From Amycolatopsis deserti (GTDB lineage Bacteria; Actinomycetota; Actinomycetes; Mycobacteriales; Pseudonocardiaceae), in the NCBI RefSeq assembly GCF_014653945.1, contig NZ_BNAU01000002.1, positions 248,001 to 312,000 of the forward strand: a stretch of 64,000 nucleotides of DNA. Reading direction: 5' to 3'. Below, piece by piece: positions 26,176 to 34,975 of this stretch. The first letter of the stretch is position 1. Each line of letters starts with the position of its first letter. The notes beneath the pieces are model-generated. The model saw only the letters and a list, made by a program, of their open reading frames with translations. It did no database searches and was not told where the DNA came from. Both the position numbers and the translations under genes were made by a program.

Positions 26176-27021
26176 CTAGCGAACCCTGTCGAACCGCTCG
26201 GTGCCGACCACGCCGAGCAGCTGCAGCTTCTCCGCCGCCTCTGTGCGTGGCGGGGCGGTGAGCACCAGCAGCATCTGCGACTGGTCCTCGGTGAACAGCA
26301 CCTGGCAGTCCACCTCGATCTCCCCCAGCTGGGGGTGCACGAGCACCTTGTGGTCCACGAACCGCTTGGCCACCTCGTGCCGTCCCCACAGCTCCGCGAA
26401 CTCCGGACTGGCCTTCGACAGCACGCGCACCAGCTCCCCGGCGCGGGACTGCGGGCCCATCGACCCGAGGGCGGCACGCAGGCCGGCCACCAGGGCGCGG
26501 CCCTGCCGGGCGCGGTCGTGCTCGGGGTAGATCAGGCGCTCGGCCGGGTCGGTGAACCAGCGGTAGATCTCGCTGCGCGCCCAGCCGGTGAGGTGCGACC
26601 GGTCGCCGTAGAGGGCGTCGGCCAGGCTGTTCTGCACCAGCACCTCGCCGAGGTTGGACAGGATCAGCGCGGGCGTGTCGGACAGCCGGTCCAGCACCCG
26701 CTGCAACGCGGGCGCCACGTGCGCCGCCGCGACCACGGGCGTGGGCGCGTTGCGGCCGGAGATCCGGAACAGGTAGTCGCGCTCGCTACCGGTCAGCCGC
26801 AGGGCGCGGGCGAGGGCGGCCAGCATCTGCTCGCTCGGCTGCGGGCCGCGCTGCTGCTCCAGCCGCGTGTAGTAGTCCGTCGACATCGCCGCCAGGGTCG
26901 CGACCTCCTCCCGCCGCAGGCCGGTCGCGCGGCGGCGGGGCCCGGCGGGCAGCCCGACGTCCTCGGGCCGCAACTGCTCCCGGCGTCGGCGCAGGAACGC
27001 CGCCAGCTCGACACGATCCAT
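26176..27021 (-). CDS. XRE-family regulator with MmyB-like ligand domain
   Basis: A 281-residue protein. Residues 1-80 are a helix-turn-helix of XRE type (GLRREEVATLAAMSTDYYTRLEQ), and residues 100-275 match the MmyB-like domain (ALILSNLGEVLVQNSLADALYGD, then LTGWARSEIYRWFTDP), which is thought to bind fatty-acid-like ligands. In actinobacteria such regulators usually stand divergently from a short-chain dehydrogenase gene that they control, exactly as here. Confidence 0.92.
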   Translation of the reverse strand: MDRVELAAFLRRRREQLRPEDVGLPAGPRRRATGLRREEVATLAAMSTDYYTRLEQQRGPQPSEQMLAALARALRLTGSERDYLFRISGRNAPTPVVAAAHVAPALQRVLDRLSDTPALILSNLGEVLVQNSLADALYGDRSHLTGWARSEIYRWFTDPAERLIYPEHDRARQGRALVAGLRAALGSMGPQSRAGELVRVLSKASPEFAELWGRHEVAKRFVDHKVLVHPQLGEIEVDCQVLFTEDQSQMLLVLTAPPRTEAAEKLQLLGVVGTERFDRVR

Positions 27022-27120
27022 ACCCCCAGTATCCGCGCCCGCCCGGCGCGAACCAGGGACCGGCGATCCCCCGATGAGCGATCTCTTCTCCGGGCCGTCC
27101 GGCCTGCCCAGACTCGGGGC

Positions 27121-27885
27121 ATGGACATCAGCGGAAACACCATCTTCATCCCCGGATCCACCAGCGGCATCGGCCTCGCGCTCGCGCAGCGGCTGCAGGC
27201 CAAGGGCAACACCGTCATCATCGGCGGCCGCCGCACCGAACTGCTCGACCAGCTCGCCGCCGAGCACGGGTTCGACACCGTGCGGATCGACACCGCCGAC
27301 GCCGACAGCATCCGCGCCGCGGCCGCCGAGGTGATCGCCAAGCACCCGGACCTCAACGTGGTCGTCACGATGGCCGGCATCATGCGCGTCGAGGACTGGC
27401 ACCACCCGGACGGCTTCCTGTCCTCGGCCGAGGAAACCGTGACGACGAACCTGCTCGGCCCGATCCGCCTGGTGGCCGCGTTCATCGAGCACCTGCGGAC
27501 CCGGCCCGACGCGACCATCGTGACGGTGTCCTCGGGCCTGGCGTTCGCGCCCCTGGCGGCCACCCCCAGCTACAACGCGAGCAAGGCGGCCATCCACATG
27601 CTCAGCGAGTCGCTGCGGCTGCAGCTGGCGGACACCTCGGTCAAGGTCGTCGAGCTGGAGCCGCCGTCGGTGCGGACCGCGCTGCTGCCCGGCCAGGAGG
27701 ACAGCGACTTCGCCATGCCGCTGGACGAGTTCGCCGACGAGGTGATCAAGCTCTTCGAGTCCCAGCCGGACGCCACGGAGATCCAGGTGGAGAACGTGAA
27801 GTTCCTCCGCTACGGCGAGGCCCGCGGCGACTACGAGCAGGTCGTGGCCACCCTCAACGCCGCCGACCCGCACGGCAAGCACTAG
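27121..27885 (+). CDS. SDR family oxidoreductase, DltE-like
   Basis: A 254-residue short-chain dehydrogenase. TIFIPGSTSGIGLALAQRL is the cofactor loop, and the catalytic residues lie in VTVSSGLAF and SYNASKAAIHML. It resembles DltE/YciK-like oxidoreductases without a defined substrate. It is divergent from the XRE-MmyB regulator. Its final 32 bases overlap the end of the convergent membrane-protein gene. Confidence 0.9.
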   Translation: MDISGNTIFIPGSTSGIGLALAQRLQAKGNTVIIGGRRTELLDQLAAEHGFDTVRIDTADADSIRAAAAEVIAKHPDLNVVVTMAGIMRVEDWHHPDGFLSSAEETVTTNLLGPIRLVAAFIEHLRTRPDATIVTVSSGLAFAPLAATPSYNASKAAIHMLSESLRLQLADTSVKVVELEPPSVRTALLPGQEDSDFAMPLDEFADEVIKLFESQPDATEIQVENVKFLRYGEARGDYEQVVATLNAADPHGKH

Positions 27886-28216
27886 GTCGCCAGGCGGAGG
27901 CGATCGTTCCGGCGCACTCGTCTACCCCGGCCGGCCCCTCGCGCGCCAGCGGGACGCCCCACAGGATGCCGCCGTGGGTCAGGCAGGCCAGGGCGGCGAG
28001 CGCGGCGATGGACCCGATGACCACCCGGCCAACCCGCCGGTTCCCCTCGTACGGGTGCACCGCGCTCCGCCGCGCCAGCCACCACGACGCGAGCGCCGCC
28101 AGCCCGAGGGCGATCGCGTCGGCGGCCAGGGTGTCGGACAGCCGGTGCCACTTCGCGGTGAGCGTGTACTGCCCGCTCCCCACCGCCCACTGCACCGCGG
28201 CGAACAGCAGGGTCAT
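27854..28216 (-). CDS. small membrane protein
   Basis: A 120-residue protein with three hydrophobic segments (around residues 4-14, 31-48 and 66-88), including ALGLAALASWWLARR and IAALAALACLTHGGILWG. I do not recognise a family. It ends in a basic Cys/Arg-rich tail inside the convergent SDR gene, so the true C-terminus may have been altered. It starts 36 bases after the frameshifted membrane gene at 28253, and the two may once have formed an operon. Confidence 0.5.
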   Translation of the reverse strand: MTLLFAAVQWAVGSGQYTLTAKWHRLSDTLAADAIALGLAALASWWLARRSAVHPYEGNRRVGRVVIGSIAALAALACLTHGGILWGVPLAREGPAGVDECAGTIASAWRPSACRAGRRR

Positions 28217-28252
28217 GGCGATCGTGGTGGCGGCTGGGCTGGCCGAGCACGA

Positions 28253-28458
28253 TCACCCGTCCGCCGCGACCGCGAGGTCCCAGCGGTGGCGCAGCGCGCC
28301 CACCAGGGCGATGAGCAGCGCCGCCCCGGCCAGCGAACAGAAGGCGATCTCGTCCAGTGCCTGCCTCGCCTGCCCGGACTCGGCCGTGTCCGCCTGGTCC
28401 GTGCCAGCAGCGCGGCGTTCTCCAGCGCCTGCCCGGTCGCCCGCCGGACCACCGTCAC
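28253..28458 (-). pseudogene. frameshifted small membrane-protein gene
   Basis: From GTG at 28458 the frame reads VTVVRRATGQALENAALL; after about 28403 the coding signal moves to another frame, DQADTAESGQARQALDEIA followed by a clear membrane helix (FCSLAGAALLIALVGALRH) and a stop at 28253. One missing base explains the change. The intact product would be about 67 residues. A sequencing error is an alternative explanation. Confidence 0.5.
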
Positions 28459-28513
28459 CCCACCCTGGATGGATCGAGGCGGGCACCCGCGCCGGTCGTG
28501 CGATCCTGGTCCG

Positions 28514-29728
28514 GTGAACGACCTGTATCTGTCCGGCGTGCGCCCGTGGGGCGGTCCCCTGTCCGACGTGGAGATCCGAGACGGCCGCATCGCGGCGGTG
28601 ACCGCGGCCGGTACTGCCGCGCCCGAGGGGGTGCCCCGTCTCGACGGCGAGGGGCGGCTGCTCGTGCCGTCGTTCTCCGACGTGCACGTCCACCTGGACT
28701 CCACGCGGCTGGGGCTGCCGTGGCGCCCCAACGACTCCCCCGGGGGTGTGTGGGCGAACATGCTGCACGACCGCGCCCACTGGCGCGAGGCCGAGGCGTC
28801 GATGACTGAGCGGTCCACCCACATGCTCGGCCTGCTCATCGCCCACGGCGTCACCCGCGTCCGCGGCTACGCCCAGGTCGACGCCGACTGCAAACTGGAG
28901 CGCCTGGAAGCCGTCGTCGCCGCCCGCGAAACGCACGCCGACCGGGCCGACGTCGAGATCATCGCCTTCCCGCAGGCCGGGCTGCTACGCGAACCCGGCG
29001 TGCCGGAGCTGATGGAAGCCGCGCTGCGCAACGGCGCCGGCGTGATGGGCGGCATCGACCCGTGCGGTCTGGACCGCGATCCGGTGCGGCACCTGGACAT
29101 CGTGTTCGGCCTGGCCGATCGGTTCGGCGTCGCCGTCGACGTCCACCTGCACGAACCCGGCGAGCTGGGCCTGTTCAGCCTCGAGCTGATCATCGAGCGG
29201 ACGCGGGCGCTGGACCTGCGCGGCAAGGTCACCATCTCGCACGCCTTCACGCTCGCGCACACCCCGTTGCCGCGGCTGGACGAGGTGCTGGCCGAGATGG
29301 CCGAGCTGGACATCTCGGTCGCCACGGTCGCCCCGCCCGGCCGCAACACGCTGCCGCTGCGGCGGCTCACCGAGGCCGGGATCCGGGTCGGCCTGGGCGA
29401 CGACGGCCAGCGTGACTACTGGTCGCCCTACGGCAACGCGGACCTGCTCGACCGCACCTGGCAGCTGGCGTTCACCAACGGGTTCCGCAACGACGACGTG
29501 GTGGAGCACGCGCTGGCCGTCGGTACCTGGGGCGGCGCGACGGTGATCGACCCGTCGTTGCCGGCGCTGCGGGGCGTGCACGACCGCCCGGGCGTCGCCG
29601 TCGGCGATCCGGCCGAGCTGGTGCTGCTGGACGGTGAGGCACCCGCGGCCGCGGTGCAGGACCGGCTGCCGCACCGCACGGTGATCCACGCCGGGCGGGT
29701 GGTCGCTCACGACCTCACGCTGGTCTGA
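28514..29728 (+). CDS. amidohydrolase family protein, cytosine deaminase-like
   Basis: A 404-residue metal-dependent hydrolase of the amidohydrolase superfamily. The first metal motif is DVHVHLD (about residue 60); further ligands are in VDVHLHEPGE, ISHAF and LGDDGQRDYWSPYG. The pattern fits the cytosine deaminase / N-isopropylammelide amidohydrolase branch, which hydrolyses amino groups or amides on heterocycles. The start is GTG at 28514. It is convergent with, and overlaps by 22 bases, the serine hydrolase gene. Confidence 0.85.
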   Translation: MNDLYLSGVRPWGGPLSDVEIRDGRIAAVTAAGTAAPEGVPRLDGEGRLLVPSFSDVHVHLDSTRLGLPWRPNDSPGGVWANMLHDRAHWREAEASMTERSTHMLGLLIAHGVTRVRGYAQVDADCKLERLEAVVAARETHADRADVEIIAFPQAGLLREPGVPELMEAALRNGAGVMGGIDPCGLDRDPVRHLDIVFGLADRFGVAVDVHLHEPGELGLFSLELIIERTRALDLRGKVTISHAFTLAHTPLPRLDEVLAEMAELDISVATVAPPGRNTLPLRRLTEAGIRVGLGDDGQRDYWSPYGNADLLDRTWQLAFTNGFRNDDVVEHALAVGTWGGATVIDPSLPALRGVHDRPGVAVGDPAELVLLDGEAPAAAVQDRLPHRTVIHAGRVVAHDLTLV

Positions 29729-30852
29729 AGCAGCGCGCCGACGGCGAGTTCGTAGATCCCCCGCAACCGCTCGAACAGCACCGGGTCACTGCCCGGCGTG
29801 ATCTGGGCAGTGGCGCTGACCGCGACGGCGCGGCGCCCGTCGCGGGTGGCCGCGGCGAACTGGGTGTAGCCCGGGGTGTTGCCGGTGTGCCCGTAGACGC
29901 GGCCGTAGCGGGTGTCGTAGCGGAAGATGCCGAGACCGGCCGCGTTGGTGCCCGGCCCGGGCGGTTCGGAACCACCCGGCCGGAACGTGAGTTGCGCGGC
30001 GCGCACCGCCGGGTGCAGCAGGTCCCGGTACCCGGCGATGAACCGTGCCAGATCGGCCGGTGTGGACACCACTCCCCCGGACGCCCAGCTCCAGCCCGCC
30101 GCGACCAGGCGGCTCACGTCCTCGTCGCCGTCGTAGCCGTGCAGGAACGGTTCGGGCAGCGCGGAACCGCGGGGCAGGCTGGTGCTGAGCAGGTTCAGCG
30201 GCTGTGTCACGAGACGCTGCAGCAGGTCCTCGTAGCGGGCGCCGGCGGCGGCCTCGCACATCAGCGCGACGAGGATGTTGTCCGAGTTGGAGTAGGCGTA
30301 GCGGGTGCCGGGCGGGAAGTCCGGGCCCGGGTCGTCGAGGTAGCCGAGCAGGGCGCGCGGAGGCGGCGGGTCCTGCAGCGACGCCACGAGCGCCTCGACG
30401 AACCGGGGCGACCGGCTGAAGTCCGGGATTCCGCTGGTATGGCCGAGCAACTGGCGGAGGGTCACCCCCGACCACCGCGGAGGGAAACCGTCCAGCCGCT
30501 GCCCGACCGTGTCATCGAGTCCCAGCCGGCCCCGGGACACCAGCACCAGGGCGGTCGCCGCGCTGAACGCCTTCGCCACGCTCGCCACGCGCATGTGGTC
30601 TCCCGCGCGGGGTTTCCGGCCGGTCGCCACATCGGACACACCGACGCTGTGGAAGGCCGTGCCGTGGTCGCGTCTGATCGCGACGGTGATGGCCGGCGGA
30701 CCGCCTGGTGCGGCGTGGAGTTCTCGCATCGCGTCGCGGAGGGCGCGTTCGACGGGTGGTGATTCACCGGCCGCCGCTCGGCCCGTGACGGCGGCGCACC
30801 CGACCGTGCCGAGTGCCCCCAGCTTCAGGACCGTCCTGCGCGACAGGGCCAT
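29707..30852 (-). CDS. Tat-exported serine hydrolase, class C beta-lactamase / DD-peptidase family
   Basis: A 381-residue protein. The N-terminus LSRRTVLKLGALGTVGCAAV is a twin-arginine signal. The active-site motifs are SVAK (SxxK nucleophile), YSN (YxN) and HTG near the C-terminus (GHTGNTPGYTQF), as in D-alanyl-D-alanine carboxypeptidases and EstB-like esterases. It should act outside the membrane on peptidoglycan-like or ester substrates. TACTCT lies six bases upstream of the ATG and no ribosome site is seen, suggesting a leaderless transcript. Confidence 0.9.
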   Translation of the reverse strand: MALSRRTVLKLGALGTVGCAAVTGRAAAGESPPVERALRDAMRELHAAPGGPPAITVAIRRDHGTAFHSVGVSDVATGRKPRAGDHMRVASVAKAFSAATALVLVSRGRLGLDDTVGQRLDGFPPRWSGVTLRQLLGHTSGIPDFSRSPRFVEALVASLQDPPPPRALLGYLDDPGPDFPPGTRYAYSNSDNILVALMCEAAAGARYEDLLQRLVTQPLNLLSTSLPRGSALPEPFLHGYDGDEDVSRLVAAGWSWASGGVVSTPADLARFIAGYRDLLHPAVRAAQLTFRPGGSEPPGPGTNAAGLGIFRYDTRYGRVYGHTGNTPGYTQFAAATRDGRRAVAVSATAQITPGSDPVLFERLRGIYELAVGALLQTSVRS

Positions 30853-30858
30853 CGAGCG

Positions 30859-30864
30859 AGAGTA
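30859..30864 (-). promoter_or_regulatory. putative -10 element for the serine hydrolase
   Basis: TACTCT on the minus strand ends exactly six bases before the ATG at 30852; no Shine-Dalgarno sequence is present. Confidence 0.4.
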
Positions 30865-30883
30865 GCACCGCGACCGGGCCGAG

Positions 30884-32650
30884 TTAAACCGTCGATTTTT
30901 CTTGCCGCAGAAGCGATTCGATCTTCCCCGGGTGTTCGTCGGCGACCACCACGGCACCCCGGACCAGCTCGCGTGCCCCATCGAGCAGTTCCGCGGCCAG
31001 CGCCAGCCCGACCTCGGCCTCCCGCTCCCCCGCGGATTCCAGTTCGGACAGTGCGCGTGGCGGGATCGTCACGTCCGGGACCTCGTAGGCGAGGTACTCG
31101 GCCTCGGCGAACCCGGACAGCGGCGCGATCGCCACCAGCACCGGGATGTCCACACCGGACAGTTCGGTCGCCAACCGGGACAGGCCCTCCAGCTCGTAGA
31201 CCGGCCGCGTGATGAGGAACTGCGCGCCCGCGGCGATCTTCGCCTTCGTGCGCGCCAGCTCGGCGTCCGGGTCCTCCGCGCCGGGGTTGACGCGCGCGCC
31301 GATGTGGAACGCGGTGCGGGTCGCCAGGGTGAGGCCGGTGTGGTCGCGGCCGGCGTTGAGGCCGGCGAGCAGCCCGATCAGGCCGACCGAGTCGACCTCC
31401 CAGACGCCGTCGGCACCCGGGTAGTCGCCCAGCGGCGCGGGCGTGCCGGTCTCGCAGACCACCGTGCGCAGCCCGAACGCGTGCGCGCCCAGCAGGTCGG
31501 CCTGCAGCGCCGCGAGCGACCGGTCCCAGGCGGTGACGGTGGTGATGGTGTCCACGCCCGCCTCGCGCTCCAGGCGAAGCGCCTCGCCGAAGTTGCCGCG
31601 GACCAGGACCAGGCCGGCGCCGCGGACGCGCTCGACGTCCTCCGGCTCGCCGTGCGGGGTGACCTGCGCGGCGAGCACGAAGCCGGGCCGCGCGAACCGC
31701 CGGGCGAGCGGGCTCTGCGGCGGCGCGGGACGCGGCTTGGGCACCGCCGCGACGGGGCCGGCCTGGCGGGGACGCAGGTCGGCCAGGCGCGCGACGACCT
31801 CCCGAATGTGGCTGGGCGTGGTGCCGCAGCAGCCGCCGATCATCGACGCGCCGTGCTCGGCGTAGCGGCGGGCGTAGCGGCCGAAGTGGGCGCGGGTGAC
31901 CGGGTAGCTGAAGCGGCGGCCGGTGCGGCGGGGCATGCCCGCGTTGGGGTGCACGCCCACCGGCAGGTCGGTGGCGTCCTTGAGTTCGTCGAGGATCGCG
32001 AGCATGTGCTGGGGGCCGGCGGTGCAGTTGGCGCCGACCGCGGTGACCGGCAGGCTCGCGAGCGCCTTGACCACCTCGCGCGGGGTCTCGCCACCGGGCG
32101 TGAGGCCGGTGTTCGCGAAGGTCGCCTGGGCGACGATGGGCAGGTCGGTGACCTCGGCGGCCAGAGCGACGGCCTCGACCAGCTCGTCGAGGTAGCCGAA
32201 GGTCTCCAGCACCAGCAGGTCGACCCCGCCGTCGACCAGGGCCTGGACCTGCTCGCGCACGGCCTCGGCCCGCTCGTCGGCGCGCACCCCGGCCCGCTGG
32301 CTCGCGCTGACCGCCGGCGACACGGAACCGGCGACGAAGATCGTCCGATGCACCCCGCGCCGCGCCTGCCGCGCCAGCCGGACGGCGGCCAGGTTGATGT
32401 CCCGGGGACTCACCGAGCAGCCGTGCCCGGCCAGCCGAAGCCGGTTCGCGCCGAAGGTGTTGGTGAGCAGGACGTCCGCCCCCGCGGCGACGTAGCTCTC
32501 GTGGATCGTGCTGACCAGCTCGGGGTTCGAGAGGTTGAGTTCGGGTAGGGCCCGATCGAGCGAATTGCCGGCCACGTGCAGGACGGTGCCCATGGCCCCG
32601 TCGAACACCAGAACCCGCTCGGACAGCTGCTCCGCGAACCGACCTCTCAC
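30884..32650 (-). CDS. bifunctional homocysteine S-methyltransferase / methylenetetrahydrofolate reductase
   Basis: A 588-residue fusion. Residues 1-295 are a cobalamin-independent-type homocysteine methyltransferase domain, with FDGAMGT near the N-terminus and the zinc-binding GGCCGTTPSHI at about 273. Residues 315-575 are methylenetetrahydrofolate reductase (FVLAAQVTPHGEPEDVERV, TRTAFHIGARVNP). The enzyme can reduce methylene-THF to methyl-THF and has a domain for methylating homocysteine, so it serves methionine synthesis. GTG at 32650 has GGGAGG four bases upstream. A 24-codon open frame precedes it. Confidence 0.92.
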   Translation of the reverse strand: MRGRFAEQLSERVLVFDGAMGTVLHVAGNSLDRALPELNLSNPELVSTIHESYVAAGADVLLTNTFGANRLRLAGHGCSVSPRDINLAAVRLARQARRGVHRTIFVAGSVSPAVSASQRAGVRADERAEAVREQVQALVDGGVDLLVLETFGYLDELVEAVALAAEVTDLPIVAQATFANTGLTPGGETPREVVKALASLPVTAVGANCTAGPQHMLAILDELKDATDLPVGVHPNAGMPRRTGRRFSYPVTRAHFGRYARRYAEHGASMIGGCCGTTPSHIREVVARLADLRPRQAGPVAAVPKPRPAPPQSPLARRFARPGFVLAAQVTPHGEPEDVERVRGAGLVLVRGNFGEALRLEREAGVDTITTVTAWDRSLAALQADLLGAHAFGLRTVVCETGTPAPLGDYPGADGVWEVDSVGLIGLLAGLNAGRDHTGLTLATRTAFHIGARVNPGAEDPDAELARTKAKIAAGAQFLITRPVYELEGLSRLATELSGVDIPVLVAIAPLSGFAEAEYLAYEVPDVTIPPRALSELESAGEREAEVGLALAAELLDGARELVRGAVVVADEHPGKIESLLRQEKSTV

Positions 32651-32667
32651 GTACCCTCCCGGCGCCG

Positions 32668-32742
32668 TTACCTCCGGGCGTGCACGTGCACGAGGATCCG
32701 GCCGGCGCCGCACCCCCACCAGAGCACCGCACCGCCCGCCAT
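32668..32742 (-). CDS. possible 24-residue upstream small ORF
   Basis: ATG at 32742 with AGGA seven bases upstream opens a 24-residue frame, MAGGAVLWWGCGAGRILVHV plus four basic residues, ending 17 bases before the start of the methyltransferase/reductase gene. It may be a leader peptide or chance. There is no run of Met or Cys codons to suggest simple attenuation. Confidence 0.3.
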   Translation of the reverse strand: MAGGAVLWWGCGAGRILVHVHARR

Positions 32743-32907
32743 GAGCTCATCCTAGGCGCTGCGGCGGGCGGATTGACCGGTTCGACACCGCAGGTGCACC
32801 ACCACTGGGCCGTCCGGGTGACCCGCCCACCGCGGCGGCGGCCGGTGGAGGTGCGATATGTTGTCGTCCACCCCTCGACGGGGCGCGGGCGCTGGTGCGC
32901 CCGCCTG

Positions 32908-32981
32908 GGGCCGGTAGCTCAGCTGGTTAGAGCAGGGGACTCATAATCCCTTGGCCGCGGGTTCGAGCCCCGCCCGGCCCA
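32908..32981 (+). tRNA. tRNA with CAT anticodon (Met elongator or Ile2)
   Basis: A full cloverleaf can be drawn: seven-base acceptor stem (GGGCCGG with CCGGCCC), D-arm with AGCTGGTTAGAGC, anticodon loop CTCATAA with CAT at 32942-32944, and T-arm GCGGG-TTCGAGC-CCCGC. CAT anticodon tRNAs may be elongator Met or Ile2 (lysidine-modified); initiator features are absent. The 3' half is the attachment site of the island that follows. Confidence 0.93.
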
Positions 32982-32987
32982 CCGGTT
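32940..32987 (+). repeat. attL: left 48-base direct repeat
   Basis: Covers the tRNA from its anticodon loop to its 3' end plus six bases. The same 48 bases recur exactly at 52807-52854. The intact tRNA lies on this side, so integration restored it. Confidence 0.9.
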
Positions 32988-33655
32988 TAGTCATTGTGCG
33001 AACCACTCCGTTGGGAGCCGTTTCCGCTGATAGGGCGATTGCGGCCTCGTCGTTGTTGCGGGGTTGGGGGATGCGGAAGACGAGGATGAGCCGGCCGGGG
33101 CCGGTGGCGGTCACCTTCGCAACCAGGGTTTCGACGAGGCTCTTGATCTGGTTATGGCTGCCGTTGGTGATGATCTCGGCTACCGCCGCCAGGGTAGCGG
33201 GCTCCGGTGCCGCCGGTTCGTCGTCGAGCGCGAGGGTGAGTTCGTCTTGGCGGACGCGGAGTTGCTTGGTCTTGGCGCGCAGTTCGGTGAGCCGGTCGGC
33301 GACGAGTCCTTGTTCCGTCGTCCTCGCGCTCGAACACGGTCAGGTAGCGGTCGATGGCTTGGCCGGTCTTGGTCAGTTCATTGTCGGCGGCGGCGAGTTC
33401 GGCGTGCCGGTTTGAGTGTGCCGCCTGGTGCTGCTGCTGTTCGTGGGCGATGGCGTTGGCGTTGAGGCGTTGAAGTCGCATTTGCTGGCGTCGTAGCGAG
33501 CGAGATTCTAGCAGGTGTAGTAGTGGTAGGTGCGGTTACAGCCATCACGTCGCTGCCGCCTCCCCAGGGTCATTCCACACGCGGGCACTTGACGTACCGG
33601 TCGTCACCTGGAGCACTGAAGTCCAGTTCACCACGCTGCCCGACACCTGGACAAT
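32941..33655 (-). pseudogene. serine recombinase/integrase remnant (C-terminal part)
   Basis: The minus strand encodes a zinc-ribbon segment (YVKCPRCG, then GCNRTYHYYTC), a coiled-coil (NRHAELAAADNELTKTGQAI, DRYLTVFE, RLTELRAKTKQLRV) and the C-terminal strand region (SLVETLVAK, GRLILVFRIP) typical of large serine recombinases. A TAG stop follows the zinc-ribbon cysteine, and frameshifts occur near 33320 and in the zinc ribbon. The natural end (MTKPVGRAGLEPAAKGL) reads into the attachment repeat and stops at 32941. The catalytic N-terminal domain is absent. It was most likely the integrase of this island. Confidence 0.75.
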
Positions 33656-33824
33656 TATCCGTTGAATCAGTTTCTCGGATAGCCGTTCGTAAATCCTCCT
33701 GAGAATTAGGCTGACACATCTCGCTCAGGTAGAAAAGGGTGTGAAACGCTGCAGGTTTGGCGCGCAGTCATCCTCACCCCGCGGTTTCTCGTGTCGGCGA
33801 AATGAGGCGGGGCCAGCCTCGGCG

Positions 33825-34846
33825 CTAGGCAAGACTGGAGGATCGCTGAATCGACAGAGCCGGGCCGCCCAGTGGACGCGTGGCGCTGTCGAAGAAACGC
33901 GTTTTCTCACCGAGCATCCCGGCGATGCGAACCTTCTCATGGATGATCCACTGGCGATCATCGCATGGGTAGATTGATACGGCAAACTCGCGCGACGCGC
34001 CGTCGTTCAGCGCGGCGACGCTGCGCTTGTTTTCATTGCTGAACGAGTGACCGAAGATGACAGTGTTTCCCTGATCACGTCTGAGTGAGTTCAGACAGAA
34101 GGTCAGGCACGGCAACCGTCCTATCGTTTGCAGCTTCGCCTTGGACGATCCCTCGCTGACGAACAGTGGCCGATTGCTCAACCCCGGCGGGTAGTTTCGA
34201 AACCAGTGATAGCAGGTTCCCATCGTTGGCGTTGGTCCACTTTCCGTTGTTGCCATGATCGTCCTGCCAAAAGGTGCATCGCGCCGCGAAGATGGTACAT
34301 AACGGACCGAGGTCAACCTACACATTCTCAGGGTCAAATGCCAGTCCAGGATGGTTCCAGAAAAAGTCAATTACGGGGTCGCTTTCTAATGCGGTGGACT
34401 AAATCATGCAAGCCTAATACATGCAGAGGCCGTAATTCGTGGTATAGACGGCCTTATGGTCCTGAATGACCTAGCGATCTTGTCGAATCTATCCTCGGTA
34501 AACCGAGTCCAGTCGATGTGTGCACCGTGGACTGCGTCGAATAGAACATCCCTTGCTTGATTCTACTGCGCATCGATAGCTGCAGTGGCGTCCTCCAATC
34601 CTTCGGCCACCACATGAGCATGGTGAATTTCTTCCAGTACCGTCTCAAAGTTGGTGACGTCAAGATCGGCGAAGACGGCCTTGACGACTGTCGAAGGTTC
34701 GGCTGTTCGTACGAGCTCGGGTACGCGAAGCTCCTCCACAGGTTGACGGAGGCGCCGTTCCCGACAAGCAGAGTTGGCCACTCCACGCTGTTCTTGACAG
34801 CGGTCCACTTTACGAGCTGCGAAGTCTGCATAGCAGTATTCGCCAT
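33825..34846 (-). pseudogene. decayed DUF4917 family gene
   Basis: ATG at 34846 with GGAGG five bases upstream opens WPTLLVGNGASVNLWRSFAY, the family's N-terminal motif. Coding then jumps frame (STVVKAVFADLDVTNFETVL), meets TAG after AAIDAQ, continues as VLFDAVHGAHIDW, TTNYGLCMY and SDPVIDFFWNHPGLAFDPE with further stops, and ends in another frame (NTVIFGHSFSNENKRSVAAL, IYPCDDRQWIIHEK). The GNGxS opening resembles SIR2-like proteins; that relation is my inference. The function is lost here. Confidence 0.7.
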
Positions 34847-34975
34847 GGTTTCCTCCCGCGGAAACGATCCTGAGCCCGTGTCCGAGTGCTCTCCCGAGCT
34901 CCGACTGGTTGAGTCCTTTGCATGCACGTAGCGCCGCGGCATCACGTGCGTCAAATGTGCCCGCTGTGCCGCCTG

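Noticed and set aside
32651..32907. A SAM or cobalamin riboswitch before the methyltransferase/MTHFR gene
   Set aside because: No conserved B12-box or SAM-I core could be found; the leader of the gene is short.
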